Shown here piece by piece: positions 1-12,398 of a stretch of 64,000 nt of DNA. Origin of the DNA: Symbiodinium natans (taxonomy: Eukaryota > Sar > Dinophyceae > Suessiales > Symbiodiniaceae); assembly GCA_905221605.1 (NCBI GenBank), contig CAJNDS010002519.1, positions 250,501-314,500 of the forward strand, read 5' to 3'. Positions within the stretch are counted from its first letter, which is position 1, and each line of letters starts with the position of its first letter. The notes beneath the pieces were generated by a model. It worked only from the letters and a program-made list of their open reading frames with translations. It ran no database searches and was not told the origin of the DNA. Position numbers and translations under genes: made by a program.

Positions 1-830
1 TGCGCAAACCAGACTCTTTGCTTTCCAACGTTGCTCCACCCTGAGGACTTCACTACGGCTAGCTGGGCTCAAATCTGGAAGAGGTTGGTGCCCATCTTTG
101 GAGAAATTTGGCCCCAGGCAGGAGAGCTGTTGTCTGTGTCCGCACGACCAACGACACGTACGGACATGTCGAAGTCTTCTGCCCAAGAAACCAAAATAAA
201 CTACATAATCCGGAAGTCAGTAGTTCTTCCATGCGCTGACTTGATGAGGCAGTCAATGTCGCCACGGTCTTCGCGGTCACCATGTGTCTGGGACGAAAAT
301 GCCAGCCAGTGCTGGAGATTGAGACAGCCATGTAATGAAGCACTGTTGAAAGCTCCTCCTGAGTAAGCACATTCCGCGGTAGAATTTGCGATTGTTTCCG
401 AGGACTGTGTTTCCAGGTGTGATGGTGCACTGGGAGCCTAGTGCCACCAGTCCTTTCGCAAAGGCAGTGGGGGGAGCTTGCATGAATTTGAATGATCTTA
501 CCGCTTTGTACATTATATTTGCGGCGGTAGCATGTGGATGGACTTCCTGTTCAACTCCTCGCAATCAGCGGCTTGGTGCACCACTCTGCTGTTTCGGATT
601 GCAGGTCTGAGGTGCTGGCTATGTAGGAACAGCGGAACAGCAACACAACTGCAGCCCTGTATGCTGAAGCGCTCCGCTCTCTGACCATGAAGCCTCCATT
701 GCAACCATGCCTGATGTGAAACAGGCCACGCAAGTCTATGGAAACCTGCTCATCGGTACATTCCAGGCAGGCAGTCTATTCTTGCCTGCAGAACTCGGCA
801 GCGACATCACTGGGACGGATGCCTCGCTAA
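1..830. other. No supported gene
   Basis: Short ORFs exist on both strands, but none shows a recognisable motif, an exon with plausible splice borders, or protein-like composition. I see nothing definite here. Confidence 0.5.
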
Positions 831-1180
831 ACTGTATTTGTTATGCTTGCTTTTGTTGCTGCTTGGCTTGGCCGTGTTCTGCTGTTGCTGTCTCCACTGT
901 TTGCGGTTGCCTTTTCTGTTATTTTCTTGGCGCTTTTTCGCTCTGCTTGTAGTTGCTTGGCTTTTTTGTTTGCCCCCTCTTGCTTCTGCTTGCCCTGCAC
1001 ATTGTTTCTGTTTACTCTTTCGTGCAAGTTTCGTGTTACGTTTTTGTTAGTTAGCTGCTTGCCTACTTTTCCGCTGTTGTGCTTGTGTGGTTAGGCTTAG
1101 CTTTGCTTGCATCTCCTTGGCTTCTCCCCCAGCTTCGTACTGAATGTGTTTGCCTCGCAGGCTCCTGCTGCTTGTCTTGT
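831..1180 (+). repeat. Pyrimidine-rich low-complexity tract
   Basis: The + strand is dominated by TTG, TGC, CTT and TTT triplets, giving Leu/Cys/Phe/Ala-rich translations in all three frames. ORFs here follow from base composition and should not be read as membrane proteins. Confidence 0.6.
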
Positions 1181-1260
1181 TTTCGTGCGCGAGAACCGAT
1201 AGGGACCCACCGAGCATATTGCGCAACGTTCGACAAACACATGGTTTGTCAGTCGCTCAT

Positions 1261-1325
1261 ATATGCATATATATATATATGTGTGTGTATATTTATATGT
1301 ATATGTAGCTGTGTGTGTGTGTGTG
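1261..1325. repeat. (TA)n/(TG)n microsatellite
   Basis: An alternating purine-pyrimidine stretch starts as ATAT repeats and passes into GTGT repeats, with a second GT block from about 1309. It is a compound dinucleotide microsatellite and could adopt Z-DNA. Confidence 0.85.
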
Positions 1326-1326
1326 A

Positions 1327-4300
1327 ATTTCTTGGTTCTCAGTAGCTTTTGCTCATGTTATCAGAATGTTTCGCTGCATACATAGTTGTTGTTTGGTGTT
1401 ATCATTCTTCATGTTTTCCCATGTTATTCGTGTCAGCGTGCTTATCTTGTTGATTCTGCTATGCTGCATAGGCTATGCAATGGCTATACTCCTTACCTAT
1501 CCGCTTGTAAAAATGTTGCTGATGTTTTGGTCAGTTCAGTTTCTGGCCGTCCTGTAGCTTTGGCTTCGGGGCAACCTCAAAGTTCTTTTTTTGTACGATG
1601 CCAGAATGTCAGATCCGTCAACATTCTTTGAAATCTTGGCTAATTCTTCGAAAAAACCGTTGTAGTTGCAAGTTGCAAGAGCCTGCAGCAAAGACCCAAT
1701 AGAACGCGGTGAAATTCCGTGTGGGTTCCAGCAAAAGCGGAGAGACGACGGACTTGTGGCCGTGGGTGGCGGAAAGGTTGCTGAAGGTATCATGACTGAT
1801 GTAGCGCCTAGCCACTCAGACATAGCACTGTGATACAGCATGAATGCCATAATGCAGCTTTGCGACAGGTGGGTGATGTTGTGGGGCGATCATTCGCAGG
1901 TCCGGTCGGAAGGTGTATTGGGCCGACGCTTGGTTGCTTGTAAAACTTACCTCGGCAGCAGTCTACCTTCAGCTTGTACTCTGATGTACCATGATTTGAT
2001 TTCCTTGGCCCTACCCAAAGAGACAGCGAATGCGCAAATCGGAGGAAGCGATTGTGGATGCCAGTCTTCTTGCGCCTTGCCTTCATTTTCTACTGGTCCC
2101 AAGGTTTGCTCGGTGAGTGCCTTAGCATGTTGGCTTGGGGTTTGGCTTGCCTTTCCAGGGGCTTGTGGGCCCAAACTCTTGGGCTGAGGGTTACCTCCAC
2201 AAACAGGTTTTCTTGAAGGCAGCAGAGAATGATTAACCGTTATCGTGGCTATCGTGCATACGATTCATGCTTACAAGTGCCGCTACTTCACCGAGGCGGT
2301 TTATCTTCATTCCTCTTTTCATGCTCGGGCAGCGCTCGCCTGAAGCTTGTGTGCTGTGGGGACACTTGGCCTGACCTCCCAACTGGAGCAGTGGATCTGT
2401 ACCGGACTTCAATGCCTGAGTTTTGCAGTTGACACCTCAGGATCAGATATTGGCCGAGTCTGCATGTGCGGGCTTTTCGCCATTAGCAATGGCTTGCTGG
2501 CATCCGGGCAGCAGCAGGAGCAGAAAATAGTTCAGAGACAGGTCAATTAGACTGAGAGCCTGCAGGTGGTGTGTGCATGGCAGCCCACTCGAGGCAAACC
2601 TCGCCATGATGTATGGCCCTGACAGTTGCAGCACACAGGAAAAGCGTGAAGTCGCAGGCAAGGCAAAGCACGCTCCAGCAAATGTGGCAGATGCGCGTCC
2701 TCCTTTATAATCTTGGATGTTGGGACAGGCATGGCGATGAGTGCTACTATGGTGACAGGCACTGGGCGCAGCGGCACAACCGCTCATTGCATCTACTTTG
2801 GAACACGCGAAACCCAAGAGATCCGCAGTTGTAGTCGGAAGACACATATTACATGAAAACAGGTGCCCACATGCTTGAACAGCTTTTTTAGTCATTTGCT
2901 GATCTGTGTGAGGCATCTTTGCCGGCACACTGCTGGCTTTTGTGACGCAGATCGGAGCCACAGAAAATGTAAGCCCTGCTCTCAAAACATTTTCCATTCT
3001 TGGAGTGTAGGTGGAAAAGAATCCCCACGCCAGATTGCTGCCAGATTCGGCTAGTTAAGCATAGATCAGCCACTACGCAACAAACAGGTTGGGATTGGCG
3101 CACCTGCTGCTTCAAGATCTGTAGCACCTGTTTGTTGGAGCAGGGTCGTTTCACAGGTAAGGAGGTCACCTCCCGAAAACCTGGAGGTGTGATGCCGGTG
3201 ATGCCATAATGCTATGTAGAGACCTGGTGCGGTAGGAGTGATGAAGGCTTGCAAGCCTTCGACGTGTTGATTAAGCAAGCTGTGTAGGGGTTCGTGCAAA
3301 AGGCACCTGCCCGTGCCTCCTGTGATGCTTGTTCGCAGGTCGTACACTCGAGCTTGCCATTACAGCAGTGTAAATCTGCATCCTATCTGGATCGTTTGAT
3401 GGCTTTGCAGCCGAATCCGAAAAATCCAAGCAAGGCATGTGGCTGATCGCTCTTTGCCGATGCTTGCCAACTTTGCAACTGTTGCCTATTATTGACTCTA
3501 TAGACTTGAGTGAATGGCTTCGGTTGAAGCCTGACACCTGCGCTTGTTTCCGCTGATTCTTTTGAACGCTTATTTGGCCGTGAATCAAAAGGTTTGGCTT
3601 GTAACAGGCCCCCCGGGGGGGCCGGCGACAAAGCTTGTAACAAAAGGGTCTGAGCGAGAGTTTGAAAATCTGGATTTTCGCAGCCAGTCCGCGACAAGGC
3701 CTGGACAAGCGCCGCGACAGCTTAGTGGCCCAAACGGCAGACAATGTCCAAGCAAAACGTATCAAGCATTGAAACAGCCCTGAATTCAAACGTTCTTTTT
3801 TGGCTCCAGGCCCCTATAACACCTAAGCCTTTTTCTTGCCCCATTTCTGCGGCGCCTTCAATGTTTGTAGCAACAAATTCAGCATTTTGGTCTGCAAGCG
3901 AATCATAAACTAGTGTGTAGAAGAAGAAGAAGGCCGCGCGACAGGGCATGAAACAAGCCCTCCGTGACATGGGCTTGTCATTGAGGGAAGGCCGAGCCCC
4001 GTGACGAAGGGGGTTTTGATTCACAGCAGTTTGGGAACGTGAAAGTAATGCAAGATACTGCGAAACTACTTGTTTCTGCATTCAAAAGAAGATGAAACGT
4101 CTGCCGTACACTAGTATCGATCAGGAACATATCCAAAGGCTGTGGCCCGCTGCGGCACGAAGACCACATGACATCAGTGTCTTCGCATGCCACGAAACGC
4201 ATGCGCATGCAATAAAAATTTAATTTTATGACTTTCTTGTGCATTTGGGCGAGAGCATTCGAAAACACACCGACCCTTCACACAGGCTGGACTTTGGACG

Positions 4301-7300
4301 TAAGCGCGCTTAAGCATGTTTGAGCGGCCCCTCACGGAGGGCCGGCTGGGAGCAGCGTCCGAAGTGAGGAGCGGGATCGTGTTCGTAGCTGTGTCGTGCT
4401 ACGAGGGCATGAGTTCAGTGTTGTGTTGCCTCGCATGTTTCCCCCAGATTCCCCTCCCCAGCGGTTCCTGCAGAGCCCCAAGTTTGACACATCCCAGGCC
4501 GAGCTCCGATACATTTTTGGAGGATGCCGAGGATGCCGAGAGTGTCAGCGGCCCGGAAACAGTTCAGCAGCATGAAATGCCAGCTATCTAGCGAATTATC
4601 GAACCTAGACCTATTGCAAAGCATGGCTGTCCTTATAAGCAGCACCGTAAGACGAGCGATGCGATGTGTCAGGATTCGCCCATCTCTCGATACTCTCAGC
4701 CAGGAAACCGTTTTCCTCGAAGCTCCGAGAGTCGAGTCCTTGGCACAGGCCCTGAGCGGCGCAGTCTCGACTCGATGACTTCATGGCTGTGTTGCTGTTG
4801 CTGATGCCCGTGCGCGTTCCTCCCTCAGAACCGGCACTCACCAGGCCGAATTGTTTGGTACTTGGGCTATGCTTTGGAAAGCTTTCTGAAGAGCTTTTGC
4901 GGCATCCAGGTCGGAAATTCCGTCATCCGTGTAATCCCGCCCCTGGGCCTTGATGCTGTTTGTTTAATTGTCTTTCTTCAAAACTGTTGTGAGCTAAGGG
5001 TCCGCAGATGACTCGTCCATTCCTTCCGCGCTCGTATCCATCACAAGCAGGACTCGTCGACTAGCACCTGCGATTCGCACAGAGTTCTTGAAACGCTCAA
5101 GTTGCGTGCAGCTGCCAGGTACAAGCTCACCAGCCTGTGTGACGCAATGGAAGGCCATGCTGGCTAGATGAGCAGTGCGCACATAATGCACGCTGCAATT
5201 TGAAACAGCTGCAAAGGAGTGGTCGAGCGAAGATCCCATTATCTGAAAACAGCAGCCTGAAGCAGCCTTACTACTTTGGTATAGTGCTGCATCGCTACAC
5301 TAGCTGTCAGTGTGTCTTGATCGCTCGAGGTGACAGCTGAGTTGCCTTTGCGCCGGCCGAGTGCCAGGCAAAGGTTTTCGGTGGTTTGAAAAATGTTTCT
5401 CGGCACCCCAGTTGGTTCGAAGTGCCTGGCTGCCCTTCGATAATATGGCGGCGTGTTCGAAGCCAACGGTCATGTGTATTTAGTGTAGTTGGCTGGCTGG
5501 CTGGAGGCTTGCTCTGCTTGTACGTGTGCGCAGGCAGAGTACGCGGCGCATGTCCACTTTCGAAAAGATTGAATTTCTCAGCTCAACACATGACTTGGCA
5601 ACTTGGCTGTCGCAGGGATCTGATGCAGGTCTCCTACCACGGTGGCCTTCGCCCTTTGCGTCCGAGCACAGCCATAAATGGATCACCAGGGTTTACCGGC
5701 GAATCACTTCAGTGTCTTGGCCTCATCAGAGCAACATTCCTGAAGTTCCGCAGTATGCAGTATGCTGGAATCTTCACACGTGACTCCGGACTCAGCCTCG
5801 GCCACCAAGGGCTTGATGGATCGCTGGAAACAGTTCTGGCACGGTTTCTGATATGCCAGATCAAGCCACGATGTTTCACAATGTGAAGGTGTGGAGGCGG
5901 AGCAGTTTAAAGTCTTGGTGACCTTGCTACCGTTGGGATCGTGTCTCACGTTTGGCATGTTCGCAATGTTGATCTATACAGGCGTGGACTGGACTGTCAG
6001 AAGCCGGCTGTGAAAGGGGTGAAAGGATTCAAAGTGAGCATGTCGCTGCTTCAGGGTCGCTTGCCTGCAGCCTGCAAGGGTTAAAGGTCAAGGGGTTTAA
6101 GGCATTGGGCTTCTAAAGGTCTATCAACTCCCTAGACATTCTGTCCTTTGAGGAATGCACGACAGGAATGCGTCGGCATTTGCCTCAAAGATCTGCTGTA
6201 GAGGTGGTGATGTTCTTGGTCTGCATCACGCATAGCTTGCAATGCAGCTTGCACAGCCCTGTGCCGAAGCACTTTCCATGATAAATCCGTTTCGGTAGCT
6301 TTTGCTTGCAGCTTTATTGTGCACCCTTGCAAACCCCAGCTCTCGACCAAACTCTCGGAAGCAAGGCCGGCATCCTGCCCAGGAGTGGTATTGATTCTGG
6401 TATGCTACAGACAGCTCAGGCCACGCACACCGACAAGGGTCCAAGGATACCCGTGACCACGCAAGCTCAAAGCTCCGGAACGCTAAGCCCTCAGCACCTC
6501 AAGGTCGAAGCCCACATATCCATAAAAAAACCTTCAGACCCAGCTATTAACATCCATTTTGCTCCCCCAAACCCGGTACAGCAAGCCTTCGCATGGCCGC
6601 ATCACTCCACGCGCTGCGGCTCCGACGTCGAGTGAGAGGCTGATCGGTGTAGCTGCCCAGGTTACCAACTCGACTTATAAGCCCCGTACTGAGCAAACTA
6701 ATGGAACAACATTGAAAGAGCTTATACCTCCTGACAGTCGGACACTGAAGCAGCGTTCGGAGGTCAACTGGTTAGATAGATTGTGTGAAGATCTCAAAGC
6801 AGTCCAGAGGCCCCAGATGCGTGCAGACCTTGGCAGAGGCGGAGGCGTTGGCACCCTGGCCATGTAATGCGGAAGTTGCGGAAGTTGGAGGGTTCTGCAA
6901 CCCGTTGTGTCAACTAGAGTCAACCAAGCTTGCAACCCGTCAGCCGAGGTGGCATCCATCCGCAGTGGCAGCCTTGCGCGCCAGGAGGCGCAGCCCCGAT
7001 TCTGAGACTCTGACAATTCACAGGAATCCAGCACCTGGAGAGCGAACGCAGTTGAGTGCATCCTGAGGTAACTTGAGGCTTGAGTCGTCAGTCGGAATGA
7101 AAGATGGGACTCGGTAGGCTTTGAGTTTGAGAGTACTGTATCTACAAACCACCTAGATGATGCGATCTACAAACCTTGTCGCCGTCAGACTGCCCACGAG
7201 CTGCAGATTCTTCATCGGCGTCAGGCTTTGACGAAGCTGTCAGACGTCCTGCCTGCAACTTACAGTACCTCAAGAATTACTGATCAGTGCTCGATTGGGC

Positions 7301-7410
7301 GGTGGTAGGATCCACAGCAGGGTTGGGCCCAACTCAGGGCACAAGTAAGGGTATCTGATCCTGAAGCTCGTCTCAGATTCGTTTCCTTAAGGGCCCCAAA
7401 AAGGATTTGA
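1327..7410. other. Long stretch without a confident gene
   Basis: Many ORFs of 60-180 codons occur on both strands but none is recognisable. The best isolated coding-like piece is on the + strand at 4448-4575, behind a pyrimidine tract and AG; it contains FLQSPKFDTSQAEL and ends at a stop. A second weak one is 6306-6635 (contains KVEAHISIKKPSDPAINI). Neither can be assigned to a family. The rest is taken as intergenic or intronic. Confidence 0.4.
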
Positions 7411-7527
7411 AAGTGCTCTGAAGCCCAGGAGGTGACCATGGCAGTGGCCAAAGCAGGCAAAGTCAGCCTTTGGGAAGACGCCGTGTGGCTGCTGGAGGCC
7501 GAGGAATTGGGCCCAATCAAAGTTTGA
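7411..7527 (+). CDS. PPR repeat exon (fragment)
   Basis: This open stretch contains AKAGKVSLWEDAVWLLEA followed by EELGPIK. It fits the second helix of a pentatricopeptide repeat (alanine, then a WxxAxxLLxxM-like helix ending in a glycine-proline turn). PPR proteins bind organelle RNA and act in mitochondria or plastids. The piece is bounded by stops, so it should be one exon of a gene whose other repeats lie downstream (7779-7922 and 9454-9576). The first helix is not visible, and splice sites were not resolved. A translated start is unlikely inside this fragment, although an ATG (MAVAKAG) is present at 7438. The repeat assignment is fairly good; the gene model is not. Confidence 0.45.
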   Translation, partial: KCSEAQEVTMAVAKAGKVSLWEDAVWLLEAEELGPIKV

Positions 7528-7778
7528 GAGGGCGATTAAGGGTTCTGGGATGCTCGAGTATTTCAAAGCGTTTTTATGTTTTCTAAAAGCTCGGGGTGTT
7601 GGTGCGTTTAGCAGTCGTCGACGTGTGGACAAAAACGTGCTTCAGGCGCAAATCTCGAAACCAGTTCGCGCCCAAGCAAGAAAACTTCGTGATAAGTTCT
7701 TCTTTCTTGATCGCAATGGCCTTGACAATTCCTGACACGGAAGCACCACCCTGCCAGGGCGTGAAGCATGCGTCGAAC

Positions 7779-7922
7779 ATGAAGCCAGACATGATCTTGT
7801 ATGGCGCTGTCATGAGCGCCTGCCTCTTGGCAGCGCCCAGCATGGGAGACCTTGTCAGCGCTATCTCAAACCTGCCCTTTGAGAAAGTTGCCGAGGAGTT
7901 TGCTCACAGTTGTGGCAAGTAA
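7779..7922 (+). CDS. PPR-like exon ending at a GTAAGT donor
   Basis: The reading frame gives MKPDMILYGAVMSACLL, which fits the first helix of a PPR (xPDxxxYxAxxSAC), followed by an amphipathic segment ending EEFAHSCGK. The stop codon TAA lies inside GTAAGTG at 7919, a textbook 5' splice site, so the stop is probably intronic and the exon ends at 7918. The upstream border is unclear. It lies 250 bp behind another PPR-like fragment on the same strand and probably belongs to the same gene. Only one helix is clear, so chance resemblance cannot be excluded. Confidence 0.4.
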   Translation: MKPDMILYGAVMSACLLAAPSMGDLVSAISNLPFEKVAEEFAHSCGK

Positions 7923-9453
7923 GTGTTTGGCCTGAAGAGCCACGAAGGAACACACCCGAACATGCACAATTCTGAGAGGCTGTATTGTGAGGGAGGTGGG
8001 GGCGGGGTCATGCTACGTAATGTACGAGGAAGGCCAATCATCCTTTCCCCCGCTACCAGCTCCATTTTAATCCGCTTGTTAGTATAATAAAGCTCATCTG
8101 AACATCCGTTCAGCCGTCTTAGCCAAAATCTAGGCGAGAAAGCCCGGCAGTGGCGCCGGGCTTTGGCTGCTTTTGCAGAGGCAGCAGATCGAGGACTGGA
8201 GCCGGGGCTCGTGGCCACAAGCATCGCCACTTGAACCCGGACCTGAAAACGCCTTCAACTTGTAGGGTTTTTGTGTGCACTTCGAGGGCTACATATACAG
8301 GGTTTCCTGGTTCTGGAAGTTCTGGTCCTCCGAAGGGAGCCTTCAACTTTCGACTTGGGCTCTTACATCATCCCCAGGGCCCACGCTGCAACAAGCAAGA
8401 GCGCTGGTTGTTTGAGGGCATTTGAGGGTTCGTAGCCCGTGAAGATCCTTGGGCACGCAGAGGGCATAGGCAAAGCCCAATCTTAGGCCATCACAGCCTA
8501 TGGGCGTGGTGCCCTGTGGGAGAAGTCCATACAGACGCTCAGGCGCTCGCAGTTAAGTCCAGGATTGAGGGGCACGTGGTACAGTTTGCAACGTGCTGTC
8601 GTTGACTTGCGCGCCGCATCTTTGCATTGGAGCAGCCAGAGACCGGTTCATGAAGCAAGTGACACAGTAAAGTCTACAAGTTGGCATGCTGGGGTGCTTC
8701 GTCTCGTGGATAACATTTGGTGGTTGCAACAATGCGTAGGACCTGCAGGTATTGTTTTTCGAAACGAGTCGTTTTGTGTCCATGTTGCTCCCAGTCCGGA
8801 GGCAACTTTCCGACAATGGCCTGCAGCGCCTGAGATGAGCAGTAATCCAGCTATCCAAACATGCCACAGGTTCATGGCAGCAGACTGTACCTGAGGCACT
8901 TGTAGCCCACGAGTCGACTAGTCGACTAGTGTCTTGTGCCTGCGCCACCAGCGAAGTTGCGCCAGCTTCCACTACCGCAGCTGCTGCTTCTGGTCTTTTT
9001 CATTCTGCGGCGACAAACGCTATTGCTTGCGCTTGCGTTTGCTATTATCGGTCTGCTCGTATTGCTTCTATTCACATTGCAAGTGCGAGGGTAGTCTAAG
9101 AAGAATGTTGCATTCTATGTTGTCTTAAAATTACAATGAACAGTCACGTGCCTTTTCATGTCTAGGCTGCTCTCATTTTCGCTACCTCGGTCAAAATTGC
9201 ATACCATACGTTACTTCTGCTCATTATGAAGCCTCGCGGGTTTTTCAGGTTCGCGTTCAAAGGCGAGGATCGTTAGAGTCCAGTGCATAGGCCCTGCGTT
9301 GCTGTCGGGTCGGATCAGGAGGACGCGGTCGAGAGCAGTGCAAGAAGTCTTCAGGGAGTTTTACGTTGGCGTTAACATGCATGTGCGAGGAACATACCAC
9401 CTTCTATCCAAATTACACGTTTGATGAACATCTGATTCCTTTCAAGGAGTATG
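7923..9453. other. No supported gene
   Basis: Probably intronic or intergenic within the PPR region. A small palindromic run, GTCGACTAGTCGACTAGT, sits near 8914-8931. ORFs on both strands at 8553-8972 oppose one another, and neither looks like protein. Confidence 0.4.
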
Positions 9454-9576
9454 CCGCAGCTAAGGCCAAATGTGGTCACTTACAACGCGACCATAAGTGC
9501 CTGCGAAAGAGGCCGATGCTGCCCTGCCAACAGAGTTTCGATCAAGTCGCGACAAGGTGCAGAGCATTCACACTAG
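9454..9576 (+). CDS. PPR repeat exon (diagnostic first helix)
   Basis: The frame reads RPNVVTYNATISACERG, the hallmark first helix of dinoflagellate PPR repeats, then CCPANRVS before a stop at 9574. The usual continuation (Gln-Trp-x-x-Ala-Leu) is missing. Either an exon border falls just after the CERG turn or the repeat is broken. It is on the same strand as PPR-like pieces at 7.4 and 7.8 kb. The motif is strong enough for a family call; the extent of the gene is unknown and this may be a pseudogene remnant. Confidence 0.55.
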   Translation, partial: PQLRPNVVTYNATISACERGRCCPANRVSIKSRQGAEHSH

Positions 9577-9644
9577 TCACCGCTTCGGCTGCAATTTGGC
9601 CCAAGATTTATGCTACCTGGCCTCCGTGCCCTTGTGCTTAAGCC

Positions 9645-9812
9645 ATGGGGAATGTGCTTGGCTTTAGAACAGCTGCGGACCGCCAAGCCATGATTGCTGC
9701 CCAGCGAGAGGAAGCATTGAAACAAAAGGCACGGCCACAAGGACTTGGCTTGTGCTACGCGGATAGGGCTTATTGGGAGTTCGGGCTCGTCATTTCCCTG
9801 CTCCTCTGTTAA
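9645..9812 (+). CDS. Short ORF, possible first exon with N-myristoylation motif
   Basis: A 55-codon ORF starts MGNVLGFRTAADRQAMIAAQ and continues with a charged helix (REEALKQKARPQ). A Met-Gly-Asn start is a typical N-myristoylation context, and the following residues look like an amphipathic or coiled-coil helix. After about residue 37 the composition changes to hydrophobic, so the exon may end near 9745-9755, where GC and GA donor candidates occur (AAAG|GC, CAAG|GA). No family is recognised. It follows the PPR fragment by 70 bp and may be the first exon of a separate gene. Confidence 0.4.
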   Translation: MGNVLGFRTAADRQAMIAAQREEALKQKARPQGLGLCYADRAYWEFGLVISLLLC

Positions 9813-10254
9813 GGCTTCCAGCAGGGTATCTTTCGTACTTCCTTTTTCGATTTTCCATCGGACGCTTCACATTCTTCATCTCCTTGTTCGATAGGGTTCA
9901 GGGCTTCGCACACGCCATCTCCTTTTGTGGCTTTGGGCTCGGGCTCGTCCGGCTTCGCACCTGTTTCCAAGGTTCTTCCTCGCATCTCCTGTTGCATGTG
10001 CGTCTTTTTAATTCACCTGCGAGGGTCACAGTCCCACTTTCGCATTCATGATCTTCCCCTTTCGCAGTTTAGGCTAGGGTTCGTGCATTGTGCGCGAATC
10101 AGTAGCCTAATGGATTTGCGCGAATGCGCTGTGCATGAACCTGTCTTTCAGTGCACGAGTTGATTCCTCCAGTGAGCAAATCGGTCACATGCCTGGCCTT
10201 TGATTCCTATACGTTGTGTCAAAATGTCGGTGCCAGCTGACGTGTGGCGTTCAG
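9813..10254. other. No supported gene
   Basis: T- and C-rich DNA with ORFs rich in Phe, Leu and Arg. I see no gene feature. Confidence 0.4.
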
Positions 10255-10635
10255 GCACTACAAGTGCTGGCCACCACTGTTAGCGGCCAAACGTTCGAGG
10301 TGAAGGTTCTGCCCAGTGACACTGTTCGATACTTGACCCTTGGTGCGCAAAGACGCAAAGTCACAGACCTTCTGTAAAGACACATGGTCCATATGGTTCG
10401 GTTCAGGAAGTCGTGCCTGGCTGAACCATCTGGTGTTGCGGCGCACCAACAGCGGCTTCTTTCAGACACACGGGTCCTCAAAGACACGGAGTTGCTCGAC
10501 GCCGTAGCGGTTCCTTGCCAATGTTTGGCACTACTATTTCTCTGTTCTGACTCGAGACTCGAAGCCATCCCAATGGCCCGGCACATCTTCGTGACGCATG
10601 GCAATTCGAGTGTCTCCAAAAACTCGGCAGGGTGA
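10255..10635 (+). CDS. Ubiquitin-like domain protein, two exons
   Basis: Exon 1 begins after TTCAG at 10255 and reads ALQVLATTVSGQTFEVKVLP then SDTVRYL, fitting the first two strands and helix start of a ubiquitin fold. The frame stops at 10375. A second open frame, starting after an AG near 10406-10410, reads AEPSGVAAHQQRLLSDTRVL followed by KDTELLDAV. This matches the ubiquitin segment P-x-x-Q-Q-R-L-(x)n-L-x-D. Dinoflagellates have many proteins with one N-terminal ubiquitin-like domain of this wording. The exon 1 donor was not fixed; no C-terminal Gly-Gly is seen, so it is probably not a processed modifier. The partner domain is not identified; the frame continues to 10635 with AVPCQCLALLFLCSDSR. 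Confidence 0.5.
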
Positions 10636-12398
10636 ATCAAGCCTTCAGAACAAGTCGGTTGAACCTAGCTCCCTACGGTCCTCCTCCGGACAAATTTGGT
10701 TACATGTCAAAGTGAAACCAGAGCACCTGCCAGAAGTGGCGTATCAATGTCAACAGACTGGCTCGCTGTTCGCAAATCGTTCTACCGCAGTTGCTTGTTC
10801 ATGTTCAAACCGGGCTGAGCAAGTTGTGGGCATGGCCCGGTGCGGCGGCGGCAACTGTGCCAACATAGACTCATAGCCTGAAGGCCTGTTAACATCATTT
10901 GTTTTCGGATGCGTTGAGCTCTTTTGGTTTGTGGAGATTTGCTTCCGAAGGGGGCAAGAAGCAAGAGCAACCCCGAGCCCCTCCCTGCCCAGTGGTTCGC
11001 CCTGCCAGGCGAAACTATAAACCATCTGAGAGCTTAGGCGTGAGAGAGTCGAAAATCTGTTCTGGTTCCTGCAGTTGTAGGGAGTTCGTTCAGGGTTCCT
11101 TCAACAAAGTGGGAGGTTCCTGTGGTATCTGGTGTTGTCATGCCCCACTAGCGTAGAACCACAGCAGTCGGGGCGATCTCAGGTGCCCGATCGACCTCTT
11201 GAGCTGACGCTGGTGATTGGACCGACGCCAGCTTGACGTTGCAGGTTTTCTGTGGACGAGTTCGGGTGCGCAGTAGGCCTTTTAGAGCCCCGCCTTGGGG
11301 TTTTGTGGGGGGCTTGAAAGGTTATTCGGCATTTCTCAATGAACTGTCGCCTTCCAGGCGACATGCCAGGTCAGCCTTGCCATCACTTGCGCAGTACCCG
11401 GGCCCACCCTAAGCCACTAACATCCGCGAAGTTCTCCGCACATCCCGGCAGCTCGAAGCCCAGGCCAGTCCCCAAGTGGGCCTTCGAATTGGGGTTTGAC
11501 GGAGACCATCCTTCCTTGCTGTGCCTAGGCTTAGGGCTTAGGAAAGCATCTTTTCTGTTAATGGGAATCTTCTGATGAGGCTTCTGTCGTTTTTGCGGAC
11601 CGTCCAGTTGCGGATCGTTTTTTGGGATCTTTGAGCTCTCGCTTGCAGTGTTGAACCTGAGCATGTGCAACAAAGTCGGGGCTGGGCCCTTCTGAAACAG
11701 AAGTTCGGAGACTGGGCCAGAGACACTTGAGCAGGCGAATGTACTTCCAGCAGCACAGCTCTTCTGAACGGCGGCTCGACACAGGGCTGGGAGGAGGCAG
11801 CTTGAGCTTTGTGCCATGATGTGAGAAAAATGAGCGGCACCAGGAGCCCCTGACCATCCCCGACACCCACGTTTCAGTTAGACCAGTCCATTTGTAGTAG
11901 CTGCACTGGCATTTTCGGAGGGTGAGAAGCGACATCTGCAAAACTTGCCACAACAGGTCTTTTCACATCCCCAAACCTGCTTCACCAAAAGCCAAGGAGA
12001 GAGGACTGGCTGGAGGACTGCCGGATCATGTCACGTTGAAGGGGAGGTGCTTCATTGTAGATGCTGTGTATTACATTGTGATGGCCCATAGCAAGAGCGG
12101 CTCAGTCAGCGATGGTGATGGTGCTGGATGTGGCCTAGTGTTGAGCATTGGGTCGTGGGCTACTTCCGTGCAAATGATCCGCACCATGACATACCCATTA
12201 CTTGGAAATCCATGACACAGTGAGGATGACGCTCAGTGTTGGGATAAGCTGGAGAAGAGCATGCAGGCGGGAGAGGGCAGGAGCTCGGCATGTCAAAACG
12301 TTCCTTCTCCATTCTTTCCCTTTGCTTCAACTAGTCACTACGCAAAAGGCTTTTGTAAAGCAGGCCGTAGGCCATCGGCCATAGGCGTCAACAAATAG
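10636..12398. other. No supported gene
   Basis: Overlapping ORFs occur on both strands (for example minus 11383-11953) without motifs. One weak + strand exon candidate lies behind AG near 11959 and contains IPKPASPKAKERGLAGGL. Otherwise nothing is seen. Confidence 0.4.

Noticed and set aside
2443-2997. 184-codon minus-strand ORF
   Set aside because: Its composition is random-like with many Cys, His and Ser; no ATG start near a plausible context, no motif.
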